Part shown: piece by piece, positions 11,031 through 20,651 of the stretch | Layout: every line of letters starts with the position of its first letter | How positions within the stretch are numbered: the stretch's first letter is position 1 | From: Lunularia cruciata | Lineage: Eukaryota; Streptophyta; Marchantiopsida; Lunulariales; Lunulariaceae | Direction: 5' to 3' | DNA: 64,000 nucleotides | NCBI GenBank assembly: GCA_948567375.1 | Contig: OX419756.1 | Span: 52,306,552 to 52,370,551, forward strand | Program-made: the position numbers and the translations under genes | Notes under the pieces: model-generated | Database searches by the model: none | What the model was told of the DNA's origin: nothing | Seen by the model: the letters and a program-made list of their open reading frames with translations, nothing else

Positions 11031-11554
11031 GATAAGCTCTCGTGCATTCCTTGATAAATGTGTCAAATGCCTTGACAATCAGTCCATGTAACTCCAAGGC
11101 TAGAGGAACAAAGAGGTAACCTCACTACATGTCCCTATACTTGGAGACCTTACATGTTGTTGCTCCGCTTGCAGCCCATCCACCAGGATGAGTAATCACT
11201 CCCTCCAAAATTGCATCACACGTAGGATCTATAACCACAACATCCACCACTATCACCTAATCATCTCGGACCAAGTATGAGTTTGTTTTGACATGATAAG
11301 TTTTATTCCTTGATAAATGTGTCAAATGTTGTGACCATCAGTCCATATAACTCCAAGGCTAGAGGAATAAAGAGGTAACCTCACTACATGTCCCTATACT
11401 TAGAGACCTTGCATGTTGTTACTCCGCTTCCAGCCCATCCACGAGGATGAGTAATCACTCCCTCCAAAATTGCATCACATGTAGGATCTATAACCACAAT
11501 ATCCATCACTATCACCTAATCATCTTGGACGAGGTATGAGTTTGTTTTGACATG
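11031..11554 (+). repeat. Tandem duplication, period ~264 bp, inside the extended repeat
   Basis: Unit 1 (11,031-11,294) and unit 2 (11,295-11,554) share CTCCAAGGCTAGAGGAA, AATCACTCCCTCCAAAATTG and GAGTTTGTTTTGACATG. The same sequence occurs once, inverted, in 48,281-48,480. Confidence 0.85.
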
Positions 11555-11721
11555 TATCATCTACAAAGCATACAAACACTTCCTCCAAGCAAGGTATCCA
11601 CTCTCTCATGCCATAGCAAACACAATATTCTTGATTTTATCATGGGTAGCTATCCTTTATCTTCCATAAGGACATCATGTCATATGAACTGCTGCTACAT
11701 CTAGTGTAGAATCACCCTCAC

Positions 11722-12813
11722 AAGTGAGTCACAAAGATGCAAATGGGTGGACAAACCTAAGCGGAACCTCATTACTATAGAGAAAGTGGTTGGTGCAAGT
11801 CAGAATACACTAATGCAAGGTCAAGCTAGGATCCAAGAGCTTGTACCCTTGCTGGAGCCAGAGCAAAGATGTGCACTAGTAGCTAGAGGAATGGATGAGT
11901 CAAATAAGAGAAAATGTAGCTTATATTGACATTATTACTTTATCAAGGAAGACTACAAATCTCTAGTCCAATTTGAGGATAGTGAAGCAAAGGTTGGAAG
12001 GTCCTCCCATGCCCGTGGGGATAGACCTCCTCTCATCTACCACAATAATACATAGAGAGAAAAGGATCCCTCTTCCACCTTGGCCACATATGTCTCCAAA
12101 ATTGGCCTATCAACAACCACAAAATGTGAGGAAAGTAGAGGTGCCAAGATAGCCCAATACTATAAGTGTCATCTCTTCCATAAATAATAGCCCTAATCCT
12201 CCACACAACATTGGTAGAGATGTTTGTTTATGTGCTAAATCCCTCATCACACACTCAAATGTCCTTGGTCCAATGATATCACCAAAGATTCCCATAATCC
12301 TCCTATCAAAAGCTCTCAAATGTGATATGAAAGTCAAGGAAGGAAGAACCATGTGAGAAGGTAAGTCGGTCGATGGGCAATACTAGAGGAGAGTATACCA
12401 AATGCCACCTACGGATCTCCTAATAGAGGAAGGTCATCCACATGCAGAATATACTCTGTAAGAGCAACATCTAAGAAGCATGTGACAAAATCCTCAAATC
12501 CTACTAGCATTCCAAGAACATGTAGTCCATATGTAGATTTCACACACACCCCTTTGGAAGCTCAAGGTGGGGAGGAATACCTTAAGGGGGCCATGCTCTA
12601 CACTTTGACACCTTGACTCGCAAGCCTACATGATGTAGCTTGGTAGTCAAGTGATCAAAGGTTTACCTAACCTAATCTATGGCACACAATGTGTGTATCA
12701 TTTGCCAAGGAGTGAAATAAACAACCTTGTATGGCCAAAGTAGTAGAGAAGAGAGCTTTGAAGTAAGCCATGGCAAACAAAGGTCCTCCCTAAAGGATCT
12801 TCCTATCGTGTAC
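11722..12813 (-). mobile_element. Decayed non-LTR retrotransposon, copy 2, left part
   Basis: Homologous to 4,941-6,032. A minus-strand frame at 12,352-12,110 carries RAFDRRIMGIFGDIIGPRTF and CGGLGLLF, as in copy 1. It is cut at 12,813 by the Gypsy insertion; the rest of the copy resumes at 20,652. It is dead (stops, shifts). Confidence 0.6.
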
Positions 12814-13505
12814 TGTGAGCCGGCCTGTCTCTCACTCAGGATGAACCTCTGATGGCTATTATGGTAGCGCACCATGGACTAAGAAGGCAAGGAACCCCAA
12901 CTCCATCATACTCCTCCAAGGCTAACACTCCAAGACTCAAGACATTGCTCACTAGAGAACTCAATGAGAGAGAGATAGTTGCAAATGAAAGGATCATGAG
13001 TACCTCCTCACTCCTTGTTTATATACTTGTGAAATAGTTACGTACTAAAGTTACTAATTACCGTAGTAACTCAAGTTACTAGACTAAAAGTCAAGTAAAG
13101 TCAAAAAGTAGAAAGGAATATCCATTCACATGGGCATATTCCCCTAAGCATGTGGTCTTATCTTGACCCAACCACTAAAGCAAGGATTCCTTCACATGGG
13201 CTATCCTTGGACTAAAGAAGAATCCAAAACAAAAAGGCTTGCGGGCCCAAGAGTTCTCAACTCTTTCCCCAAAGCCAAACACCTAGGAATAATACCAAGT
13301 CAACACACTAAAATCCAAAATAGTGGTGCTCATCTTTTCTACTTCCTCTAAAGTAAGGTCCCATCTATCTTAGCTATGACTAACTTTAGCTAACCATGAC
13401 TAATATAGAACCATCCTTTATCTCTATATAAATAATATCTCTTAAGTACTTGTAATACCAAGCTAAATATCACAATACCACACACATGCACAAATGGGTG
13501 TTACA
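12814..13505 (-). repeat. 3' LTR of the young Gypsy element
   Basis: Starts TGTGAGCC and ends TGTTACA on the plus strand (TG...CA in both readings). It appears identical to 19,956-20,647. A TATATAAA box on the minus strand lies at 13,018-13,025. Confidence 0.93.
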
Positions 13506-13514
13506 TTTACCCCC
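13506..13514 (-). other. Polypurine tract
   Basis: On the minus strand GGGGGTAAA directly precedes the 3' LTR, the expected place for the plus-strand primer of reverse transcription. The gag-pol stop is only ~40 bp upstream. Confidence 0.7.
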
Positions 13515-13553
13515 GGACTAAGTTTTCACTTTGTCCTCAAAGTGAAGGTCTCT

Positions 13554-16500
13554 CTACCTTCTATGGTACATCTTCAACTTATCATGGTTAATCCTATCAA
13601 AGTGTCTTCCTCCCAACTCCTTGAGATCATAAGTGTAATTTCCCCACACCTTCTCTACTATGAAAGGTCCAAAGTACTTAGGCAAAAACTTCTTTTGTAC
13701 TCTCTTGAATCGAATGGAATCAAACAACATTACCCAATCACCTTCTTTGAAAGGCTCCACCTTCTTCTTGCCTTGCTTCTTGTCATAGCTCTCCTTTTGT
13801 TTCCTTTGGGCTTGCTCCACTCGAACCATAGCAACTGCTCTTGCCTCTTCCAACTCCATGAGTTGATCCTTCCTTGACTTCTCTGCATCACTTCCTTGTG
13901 CTTTCTTCAATCTCCTATGAATGCTTTGGAAGGTAGGAAGATCAAAGTGAATAGGTAAGGTAGACTCAATACCATACACCAATTGGAATGGAGAATATCC
14001 AGTGGAAGTCTTCATGGTTGTCCTATACTCCCACAAAACTGCATGAATCCTCTTGTCCCAATGATGTTTAGCCCCCTCCATTTCTGCATCTTTGGCCAAC
14101 ATCATGCACAAGGTCTGATTGGTTCTCTCTGCCAAGCCATTGGAATTTGGCTTATAGGATGTAGTTACTCTATGTGTGATAGAGAAATGTCGTAGCATGG
14201 CTGTAGTAATGCTTCCTGTAAACTCTCCTCCTCTATCAGAAACCAACTCCAAAGGGCATCCAAACCTAGTGATAATGCGTTCATAAAGAAATCTACCCAC
14301 TTCATCTTCATTCTTGTCCCTCAATGGTCTAGCCTCAACCCACTTGGTAAGGTAATCAGTAACTACCACAATGTACCGATTGTTCCTTGGGGTTCTATTG
14401 AGAGGTCCTACAAAATCAATTCCCCACTTCTCAAAGGGTCCTAGCAATGGAATTGATCTAAGTGGTGGAGTGGATGTAGACTTTCTAGCAAAAGCTTGAC
14501 AAACATGACAAGTTTTGCAATAATCAAGACAATCCTTGAAAATCCCTCTCCAATGGTAACCTGCATCTAGAATCTTGAAAGCAGTCACCTTTCCTGCAAA
14601 GTGTCCTCCACATACTAAACCTTCATGAAACTCCTTTATGAGTAGGATAGACTCTTCCTTACCCACTGCTCTTCGAAGTAGACCATCTGCTCCTTGGTGA
14701 AAAAGAATATCATCCACCATTGTGTAAGGTCTAGATCTTGCTGCAAGGGCCTTCCTCTCCCTAGCATGCATCCCTTCTGGATAGTTACCTCTTGTCACAA
14801 AATCCACAATCTCCTTGTACTCCATTGGAACCTCTTGAGTGACTGAGATTGTCATGAGCTCCTCATCCGGGAAGGAATCATCTACTGGCTCATCTCCATC
14901 ATGATCATAGGCTCTAGATAACAAATCAGCATTTGCATGTTTCTTTCCTGGCCTATCCTCAATTGTGTAGTCATACTCAGACAAGAGAATCATCCACCTT
15001 GCTAGTCTCCCTTCAACATTAGGCTTGTTGAAGATGTACTTCAAAGCCTTGTGATCCGTGACAATTGTGGCTTTCCCTCCAATCAAGTAGTGTCTAAACT
15101 TCTTGAGACCAAAGATCACTGCCAACCCTTCTCTCTCTGTGACAGAGTAGTTCTTCTCTGCTGAAACCATCTGCCTACTAGCATAAGCTATTGGATGATC
15201 ATGCCCATCTTGGTCTAATTGACTAAGAGTGCATCCTATAGCTACATTAGAAGCATCAGTGTAGAGGATGAAAGGCTTACTCCAATCAGGTTTAGCAAGA
15301 ATTGGAGCTACAACAAGGGATTGCTTGAGCTCCTCAAAAGCTTTGAGAGCCTCCTTGTCTTCCAAAATCACCATGTAATCTACACCCTTCTTCATGTAGA
15401 TGGTCAATGCATAAGCCTTGTTGGAAAATGAGAAGATGAACCTCCTATAGTACCCAACCATTCCCAAGAATTGGCGTAACTTTGTCAAGCTTGAAGGGAA
15501 TGGAAGGTCTGAGATTTTCCTCACCTTCTCAGGATCAACTGCTATTCCATCCTTGGAGATGATGTGCCCCAAAAGTAGACCTTCTTCACATCCAAAAATG
15601 CACTTCTCTGGGTTGAGTGATGCATTTGCCTCATCCAAGCGTTGCAAGACTTTGATTAGGTGCTCAAAGTGCTCCTCCTTGCTCCCATAGACACAAAAGT
15701 CATCAATGAAATCTCTCACAAATTTCCCAATGAAAGGTTCAAATACCTTGTTCATGAACCGTTGGAATGTGGCTGGAGCATTGCAAAGCCCAAAAGGCAT
15801 GACCTTGAAAGCATAAGTTCCCCAAGGTGTGGTGAATGTGGTGAGTTGTTGATGCTCTGGTGCAATCTTGATTTGGTTATATCCACTATAACCATCTCCA
15901 AAACTGTACCTCTCATGACCTGCAACCTCCTCCAAGATCTCATCAATGAATGGCAATGGGTAGTAGTCCTTCTTGGTAACAGCATTGAGCTTCTTGTAAT
16001 CCACACATACCCGAAGCTTGCCATTCTTTTTCTTCACAATGACAATTGGAGACACCCATTCTGAATTCTCCACCTCAAAGATAAATCCAGCCTCCTTGAG
16101 CTTATCAATCTCCTCCTTCACAACCAAAGATATTGGTGGGCTAATGCGACGTTGCTTTTGGCGGATTGGTCTTGCATGTGACTCCACCTCTATCTTGTGC
16201 TCCTCCAAGGTGACTTCCTTCAAATCCTTGTAACTAAAAGCAAACACATGGATGAACTTGCGGAAAATCTCCTCAAATCTCACCTTCTCCTCCTTGGTAA
16301 CATTTGGGCCATACTTGAGGGTAGATAACCTTCTCTCTACCTCCTCAAGTGTCAATGGTGATTTATCTGGGTCCTTCAAAACCTCTGGCTTAGGTGCAAA
16401 ATCCATAGCACACAAAGGATACACATCTGAATCAGATTCAGATTCATCCTCCTCCGTGGAAGTCTCCTCTTCCATGCTTGTGTCCACACCTGAAGCTCCT

Positions 16501-18380
16501 CCTTCAGAATCAGATTCCCAATAATCAGAAGATGGGGTATCTGAATGTGAGGTGTTGGTGGTGTTAGTCACAGGAACAGTGACTCTATGGTTTGATGGCC
16601 CAATCCTTAAGTACCCTTTGTGCCATCGATCAGTTGTGCGTGCTGCTCTCAACCATGGCCTCCCAAGAAGTAAGTCATAGCTTGAATCCTTCAAGACTTG
16701 GAAAGTCATGAGATTTTGAACTCCCATAACTGAAACTACCACCTTATCCATCACTCCTACTGGTCGAACTTGTTGCTTGTTTGCCATGCTCACCACAAAT
16801 GTTGAAGCTCTTGAGGGTATCATACCCAACTTCTTCATCAACCTTTCTGACATGGCATTCACTGCTGATCCTCCATCAACCAATGCATCCTTGATGTTGT
16901 GACCATTCACTCTCACATCAATCTTGGAGGCATATTCACAAGCTTCCCATGGTGCTGGCTTGGCATCCACCACCCCCATTGATATTGGAACTTTTGCCTT
17001 CTTCTTCTTCTTGCTCCTTGTAGAACTCAAACCACCTCTAAGCTCCTTTCTCAAGGTAGGGTTCAAAGCAATTAATTGGCCCACTGTGATGTTAGCCTTG
17101 TGACTACCAACATCCTCCAACACATTGTAGTTCCATTGTTGCTTGGAGATCAAGAAGTCCTCCATCCCCAACTTCTTCCTTGGAGTCTTTGTTGTTGATG
17201 GTGTTGAGGTGCGAGTGCTCCTAGTAGACATAGGAGTATCCTTGCTTGAAGTAAATCCTTGAGAAGAGTGAACATCCTCTGCAAAACGAGCTCTCTTCTT
17301 CTCTTGTGCCAAAAGCTCCAAATTAGGACCCTTGGAGTTTGAGCACTCTCCCTTCTCATACTTGCTCTCAACCACATCTATGGATGCTATCCCCTTACCT
17401 TTGTTGGGATTAGGAGCCACTTGGGTTTCACTACCTCCCTCTTTCCCTCTATTGGCTCCCTCATAACCCCTTCCTCCATGGTAAGTGGAATTTGGGCAAT
17501 TCCTTTGGATATGGCCTCTTCCCCCACAACCAAAACAATTTCTATCATTGAAATTGTTGGCTGGTTGGCCTCCTCTATATGGATGGTTTCCATAACTCCT
17601 AGGCCCTCTCCCTACATTCTGATCCACCTCTCTCTTCTCCCATAATTGCACCACATTGATCTTGAGATCCGCAAGTTGTTCTGTGATGGTTTGGAGTGGA
17701 TCTTTTGGTGGAGGTGCAAGAACTGGAGCAACTACTACTTGTGGTGCAACCCTTGTCACCAAAGTATCAGAAGTTCCACCATACTTGTAGCCTTGAGGAG
17801 GATGCACAACCTCCTTCACCACCAAATCACTTTCATCCCCTTCCAAACTCTCCTCCATACGAATTGCGATCTTGATAGCTTCAACCTTGGAAGAAGGTTT
17901 CTCATATCTCACCTTGCTTCTAATTTGTGGTCTCAATCCTCCCACAAAATTCTTGGTGAGCATGGCCCCTATGCCAATCATTGTAGTCTCCACATCATCC
18001 CCACCCTTCCTCAACACTATGCGAAATCTGGACTCCAATTTTTCCACTCTTTCCACATAGACTCTCACTTTCTCTCCATCTCCTTGCTTGAGAAATGTAA
18101 CCTCACTCATCAATCTCTCATAACTCTCATCAGGAAGAAAGTTCTCAATGAGTGCTGAAGTCAAAGTCTCCCAAGACTCCTCTTCCCCCTCTCTCCTCTC
18201 TCTCTTTTGGTATTCTGACTCATACCATGTAAGTGCTGCATCCTCAAAGAAATCTGGTAATAATGAGGCCCACTCATTCTTCCTCCTCTCATTGTTTCCT
18301 ATGCAAGCTCTCTTGAAGTCTCTCACAAAGGCCTCCACATCTTCTCCATCCTTGCCAAAGAAAACCGGAAGTTTCCCCAT
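13554..18380 (-). CDS. Gag-pol polyprotein of Gypsy element, 1,608 aa, intact
   Basis: One uninterrupted frame from ATG (18,380) to TAG. Domains in order: gag ~1-230; CCHC zinc knuckle CFGCGGRGHIQRNC at 282-295; lysine run near 455-460 that could act as a nuclear signal; aspartic protease with VDGGS at 501-505; acidic linker ~620-655; reverse transcriptase ~745-930 with D829 and FIDD 891-894; RNase H with D1042, E1084 region and D1109; integrase zinc site H1252/H1260/C1291/C1294; integrase core D1322, D1382, E1418 with D-35-E spacing; GPF tail at 1571-1573. It ends at residue 1608 without a chromodomain. All catalytic residues expected for copying and inserting the element are present. Gag and pol share one frame, so no frameshift is needed. 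It could still be translated with low processing; function is inferred from motifs. Confidence 0.95.
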   Translation of the reverse strand: MGKLPVFFGKDGEDVEAFVRDFKRACIGNNERRKNEWASLLPDFFEDAALTWYESEYQKRERREGEEESWETLTSALIENFLPDESYERLMSEVTFLKQGDGEKVRVYVERVEKLESRFRIVLRKGGDDVETTMIGIGAMLTKNFVGGLRPQIRSKVRYEKPSSKVEAIKIAIRMEESLEGDESDLVVKEVVHPPQGYKYGGTSDTLVTRVAPQVVVAPVLAPPPKDPLQTITEQLADLKINVVQLWEKREVDQNVGRGPRSYGNHPYRGGQPANNFNDRNCFGCGGRGHIQRNCPNSTYHGGRGYEGANRGKEGGSETQVAPNPNKGKGIASIDVVESKYEKGECSNSKGPNLELLAQEKKRARFAEDVHSSQGFTSSKDTPMSTRSTRTSTPSTTKTPRKKLGMEDFLISKQQWNYNVLEDVGSHKANITVGQLIALNPTLRKELRGGLSSTRSKKKKKAKVPISMGVVDAKPAPWEACEYASKIDVRVNGHNIKDALVDGGSAVNAMSERLMKKLGMIPSRASTFVVSMANKQQVRPVGVMDKVVVSVMGVQNLMTFQVLKDSSYDLLLGRPWLRAARTTDRWHKGYLRIGPSNHRVTVPVTNTTNTSHSDTPSSDYWESDSEGGASGVDTSMEEETSTEEDESESDSDVYPLCAMDFAPKPEVLKDPDKSPLTLEEVERRLSTLKYGPNVTKEEKVRFEEIFRKFIHVFAFSYKDLKEVTLEEHKIEVESHARPIRQKQRRISPPISLVVKEEIDKLKEAGFIFEVENSEWVSPIVIVKKKNGKLRVCVDYKKLNAVTKKDYYPLPFIDEILEEVAGHERYSFGDGYSGYNQIKIAPEHQQLTTFTTPWGTYAFKVMPFGLCNAPATFQRFMNKVFEPFIGKFVRDFIDDFCVYGSKEEHFEHLIKVLQRLDEANASLNPEKCIFGCEEGLLLGHIISKDGIAVDPEKVRKISDLPFPSSLTKLRQFLGMVGYYRRFIFSFSNKAYALTIYMKKGVDYMVILEDKEALKAFEELKQSLVVAPILAKPDWSKPFILYTDASNVAIGCTLSQLDQDGHDHPIAYASRQMVSAEKNYSVTEREGLAVIFGLKKFRHYLIGGKATIVTDHKALKYIFNKPNVEGRLARWMILLSEYDYTIEDRPGKKHANADLLSRAYDHDGDEPVDDSFPDEELMTISVTQEVPMEYKEIVDFVTRGNYPEGMHARERKALAARSRPYTMVDDILFHQGADGLLRRAVGKEESILLIKEFHEGLVCGGHFAGKVTAFKILDAGYHWRGIFKDCLDYCKTCHVCQAFARKSTSTPPLRSIPLLGPFEKWGIDFVGPLNRTPRNNRYIVVVTDYLTKWVEARPLRDKNEDEVGRFLYERIITRFGCPLELVSDRGGEFTGSITTAMLRHFSITHRVTTSYKPNSNGLAERTNQTLCMMLAKDAEMEGAKHHWDKRIHAVLWEYRTTMKTSTGYSPFQLVYGIESTLPIHFDLPTFQSIHRRLKKAQGSDAEKSRKDQLMELEEARAVAMVRVEQAQRKQKESYDKKQGKKKVEPFKEGDWVMLFDSIRFKRVQKKFLPKYFGPFIVEKVWGNYTYDLKELGGRHFDRINHDKLKMYHRR

Positions 18381-18414
18381 CTTAACCCCTCACTATCTTT
18401 CTTTTCTCTCAAAA

Positions 18415-18435
18415 TTTTTTTTTTTTTTTTTTTTT
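18415..18435 (-). promoter_or_regulatory. A21 tract in the leader just before gag-pol
   Basis: The plus strand has 21 T in a row, so the element RNA carries 21 A ending 35 nt before the gag-pol ATG. Purine-rich flanks extend it. It may be an unstructured entry point for ribosomes downstream of the small ORF, or simple slippage expansion. Its role is inference. Confidence 0.5.
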
Positions 18436-18621
18436 CTTTTCTCTCACTCTATTACTAATAGAGTATATACATGACTAACACCATCTGAGAATAATCCACT
18501 CTAGGGAACACAAAAGGTTCAGGTTGCTCCAAGATTTCTATAGCAACATCAAATCCTAAAGTGCATATTAATCTAACTCTCATGGATAGTTTATCCATAA
18601 GTTGAAAGATTATCTCCATCA

Positions 18622-19095
18622 CTAATCTTGAGAACTAGCTGATGAAGGTGGTAGTATTTCTGTAGCTGTACTAAGACTCTCTCCAAGATCCTTCACCAAA
18701 GTTTCCAAAAGTGCTTTTACTCCACTACACTCATGTCCTTTTGGAAGTCCTTCAACTCCACAAACCTCACACAACTCCTTGGTCTTAGATCTTCTCCCTC
18801 CCAATCTTGGTGAAGAAGGTCCAACATGCAAACCCAAGTCAAGTAAGCCTCTCCTTTCCCTCAATCTCTTGCTCTCAAAGGTCAATGGACATGAACTTGC
18901 CTTATGTCCCTTCTCTCCACATAGAAAGCACTTAGACTCACTCTTTCCTCCAAGTGGTGTAGGTTTTTGGATCCTCTCAACACTCTCTTCAAATTCTATT
19001 GTAAACTCTCTTTTCCTCAAATCCACCCCTACAATCACCTCAAACCCTTGGGGAACCTTGCATAATCTCAATTTCCACTCTTGATGACTCTCCAT
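18622..19095 (-). CDS. Small zinc-knuckle protein encoded upstream of gag (157 aa)
   Basis: An open frame between the 5' LTR and gag-pol, same strand, first ATG at 19,095. The frame stays open 24 nt further upstream to a GTG, after an in-frame TGA. It carries a canonical CCHC knuckle CFLCGEKGHKASSC and a second cluster CEVCGVEGLPKGHEC (C-x2-C-x8-H-x-C). The first part (WKLRLCKVPQGFEVIVGVDL) and a Ser/Pro-rich tail have no family I recognise. The stop lies 241 nt before the gag-pol ATG. Extra ORFs before gag are known in some Tat/Ogre elements, but I cannot relate this one to them. It is likely an RNA- or DNA-binding accessory protein, perhaps from a captured host zinc-knuckle gene; function is inferred. 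Confidence 0.65.
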   Translation of the reverse strand: MESHQEWKLRLCKVPQGFEVIVGVDLRKREFTIEFEESVERIQKPTPLGGKSESKCFLCGEKGHKASSCPLTFESKRLRERRGLLDLGLHVGPSSPRLGGRRSKTKELCEVCGVEGLPKGHECSGVKALLETLVKDLGESLSTATEILPPSSASSQD

Positions 19096-19934
19096 GTTCC
19101 CCAAGATGAATCTAAACACTCAAACATGCTTTTTGTTGATCTCAAACTTCTCATGCATGAGATCTCCACTCTGCAGAATTGACCCTTCCTCACAATGTCA
19201 TTCAAATCTCCCAACTAATATGTCACAGTCCTCTGAAATTTTCCACACTTGATCACAACTCTAGGGCGTCCCTCCCTGCAAAATTTTAGATCTTTTCATC
19301 GAGCCATTTGGCCTAGACACCTTTCTATTCAGCACCCATATTTCAGATTTGGTCTGAAAACCACCCCCCTCACTTCAAAAACTCATAACGCACTGCGCAA
19401 AACTGATCTCTCTCTAATTTTTGTGGCACCAGGTAGGATACAATGCACTGAATTTTCTTGGAAATTTTCAGGACAATTCACTAAACATTGAAGAAATGGC
19501 AGACTCTGTACAATTTTCCAGAGAGCATGCAGTTGCGGGAGCACTTTACCCTATCAACTTTCAAAAATTCTAGCCCAGTGCGCATAGAAGCTCTCTCAAT
19601 AATTTCAAGTGTGCTAACTGAAAGATAACCCAAGCTATCATGTGTAGAAATCTCAAGTCCAGATCTCAAACTTGAGATTTTGCCCAAAATCACCTTAATC
19701 CCCAAAATCTGCAATCCACCTCACACAATCTCTCCAATTCCTCTCATGTGTACAAGATGTACAAAATCACCTCAAAGACATCATAATGAACTACAGGGTA
19801 TACAAATGGATCTTGGTTCTCTAACATAAGTTCAGCCCTCTCCTCTCCTAATGTTCTCTCCAAGTGAGCTCTCATAGCCTCCTTCTGCCTAATGTAGAAT
19901 TGGACGCGGAACATTATCTTGCCTTCTAGAGAGG
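19096..19934 (-). other. 5' leader of the Gypsy element
   Basis: Lies between the PBS and the small ORF. The frame of the small ORF continues upstream as peptide-like sequence (ILQSGDLMHEKFEINKK) broken by two TGA codons, so the ORF may once have been longer. Otherwise no gene is seen. Confidence 0.5.
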
Positions 19935-19951
19935 TCCCGGCAACGGAACCA
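19935..19951 (-). other. Primer-binding site, tRNA-Glu type
   Basis: The plus strand reads TCCCGGCAACGGAACCA, which equals the 3' end of plant tRNA-Glu including CCA. On the element strand the complement TGGTTCCGTTGCCGGGA starts 4 nt after the 5' LTR. Priming by tRNA-Glu is inferred from my knowledge of that tRNA; tRNA-Asp ends differently (GGCGCCA). Confidence 0.8.
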
Positions 19952-19955
19952 AAAA

Positions 19956-20647
19956 TGTGAGCCGGCCTGTCTCTCACTCAGGATGAACCTCTGATGGCTA
20001 TTATGGTAGCGCACCATGGACTAAGAAGGCAAGGAACCCCAACTCCATCATACTCCTCCAAGGCTAACACTCCAAGACTCAAGACATTGCTCACTAGAGA
20101 ACTCAATGAGAGAGAGATAGTTGCAAATGAAAGGATCATGAGTACCTCCTCACTCCTTGTTTATATACTTGTGAAATAGTTACGTACTAAAGTTACTAAT
20201 TACCGTAGTAACTCAAGTTACTAGACTAAAAGTCAAGTAAAGTCAAAAAGTAGAAAGGAATATCCATTCACATGGGCATATTCCCCTAAGCATGTGGTCT
20301 TATCTTGACCCAACCACTAAAGCAAGGATTCCTTCACATGGGCTATCCTTGGACTAAAGAAGAATCCAAAACAAAAAGGCTTGCGGGCCCAAGAGTTCTC
20401 AACTCTTTCCCCAAAGCCAAACACCTAGGAATAATACCAAGTCAACACACTAAAATCCAAAATAGTGGTGCTCATCTTTTCTACTTCCTCTAAAGTAAGG
20501 TCCCATCTATCTTAGCTATGACTAACTTTAGCTAACCATGACTAATATAGAACCATCCTTTATCTCTATATAAATAATATCTCTTAAGTACTTGTAATAC
20601 CAAGCTAAATATCACAATACCACACACATGCACAAATGGGTGTTACA
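19956..20647 (-). repeat. 5' LTR of the young Gypsy element, with promoter
   Basis: 692 bp, apparently identical to the 3' LTR. It drives transcription on the minus strand. TATATAAA (plus-strand TTTATATA, 20,160-20,167) would place the RNA start at about 20,130, giving a U3 of about 500 bp. The LTR ends CTCACA four bases before the PBS. Confidence 0.9.
20160..20167 (-). promoter_or_regulatory. Probable TATA box of the 5' LTR
   Basis: TATATAAA on the element strand, followed by AC. A second weaker candidate (TTTATATAG) lies further upstream near 20,565-20,575. Confidence 0.55.
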
Positions 20648-20651
20648 GTAC

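Larger units (their letters stand above)
12814..20647 (-). mobile_element. Complete young Gypsy LTR retrotransposon (non-chromovirus, OTA-like)
   Basis: A 7,834-bp element on the minus strand. The LTRs (12,814-13,505 and 19,956-20,647) are each 692 bp and show no difference by eye. It has 4-bp target duplications GTAC at 12,810-12,813 and 20,648-20,651, a PBS at 19,935-19,951, a PPT at 13,506-13,514, a small zinc-knuckle ORF and one long gag-pol frame. It sits inside the copy-2 non-LTR element; copy 1 shows the empty site with a single GTAC near 6,030. Identical LTRs and an open frame point to recent insertion and possible activity. The RT style (DGYSGYNQI, DDFCVYG) and the lack of a chromodomain favour the OTA branch. 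A solo LTR of this family lies at 59,158. Confidence 0.93.

Noticed and set aside
12852-13351. Small frames inside the LTRs, repeated three times in the window
   Set aside because: They repeat because the LTR repeats; no coding signal.
15660-18158. Plus-strand frames of 134-170 codons inside the Gypsy element
   Set aside because: They lie opposite the strongly supported gag-pol frame and are shadows of it.
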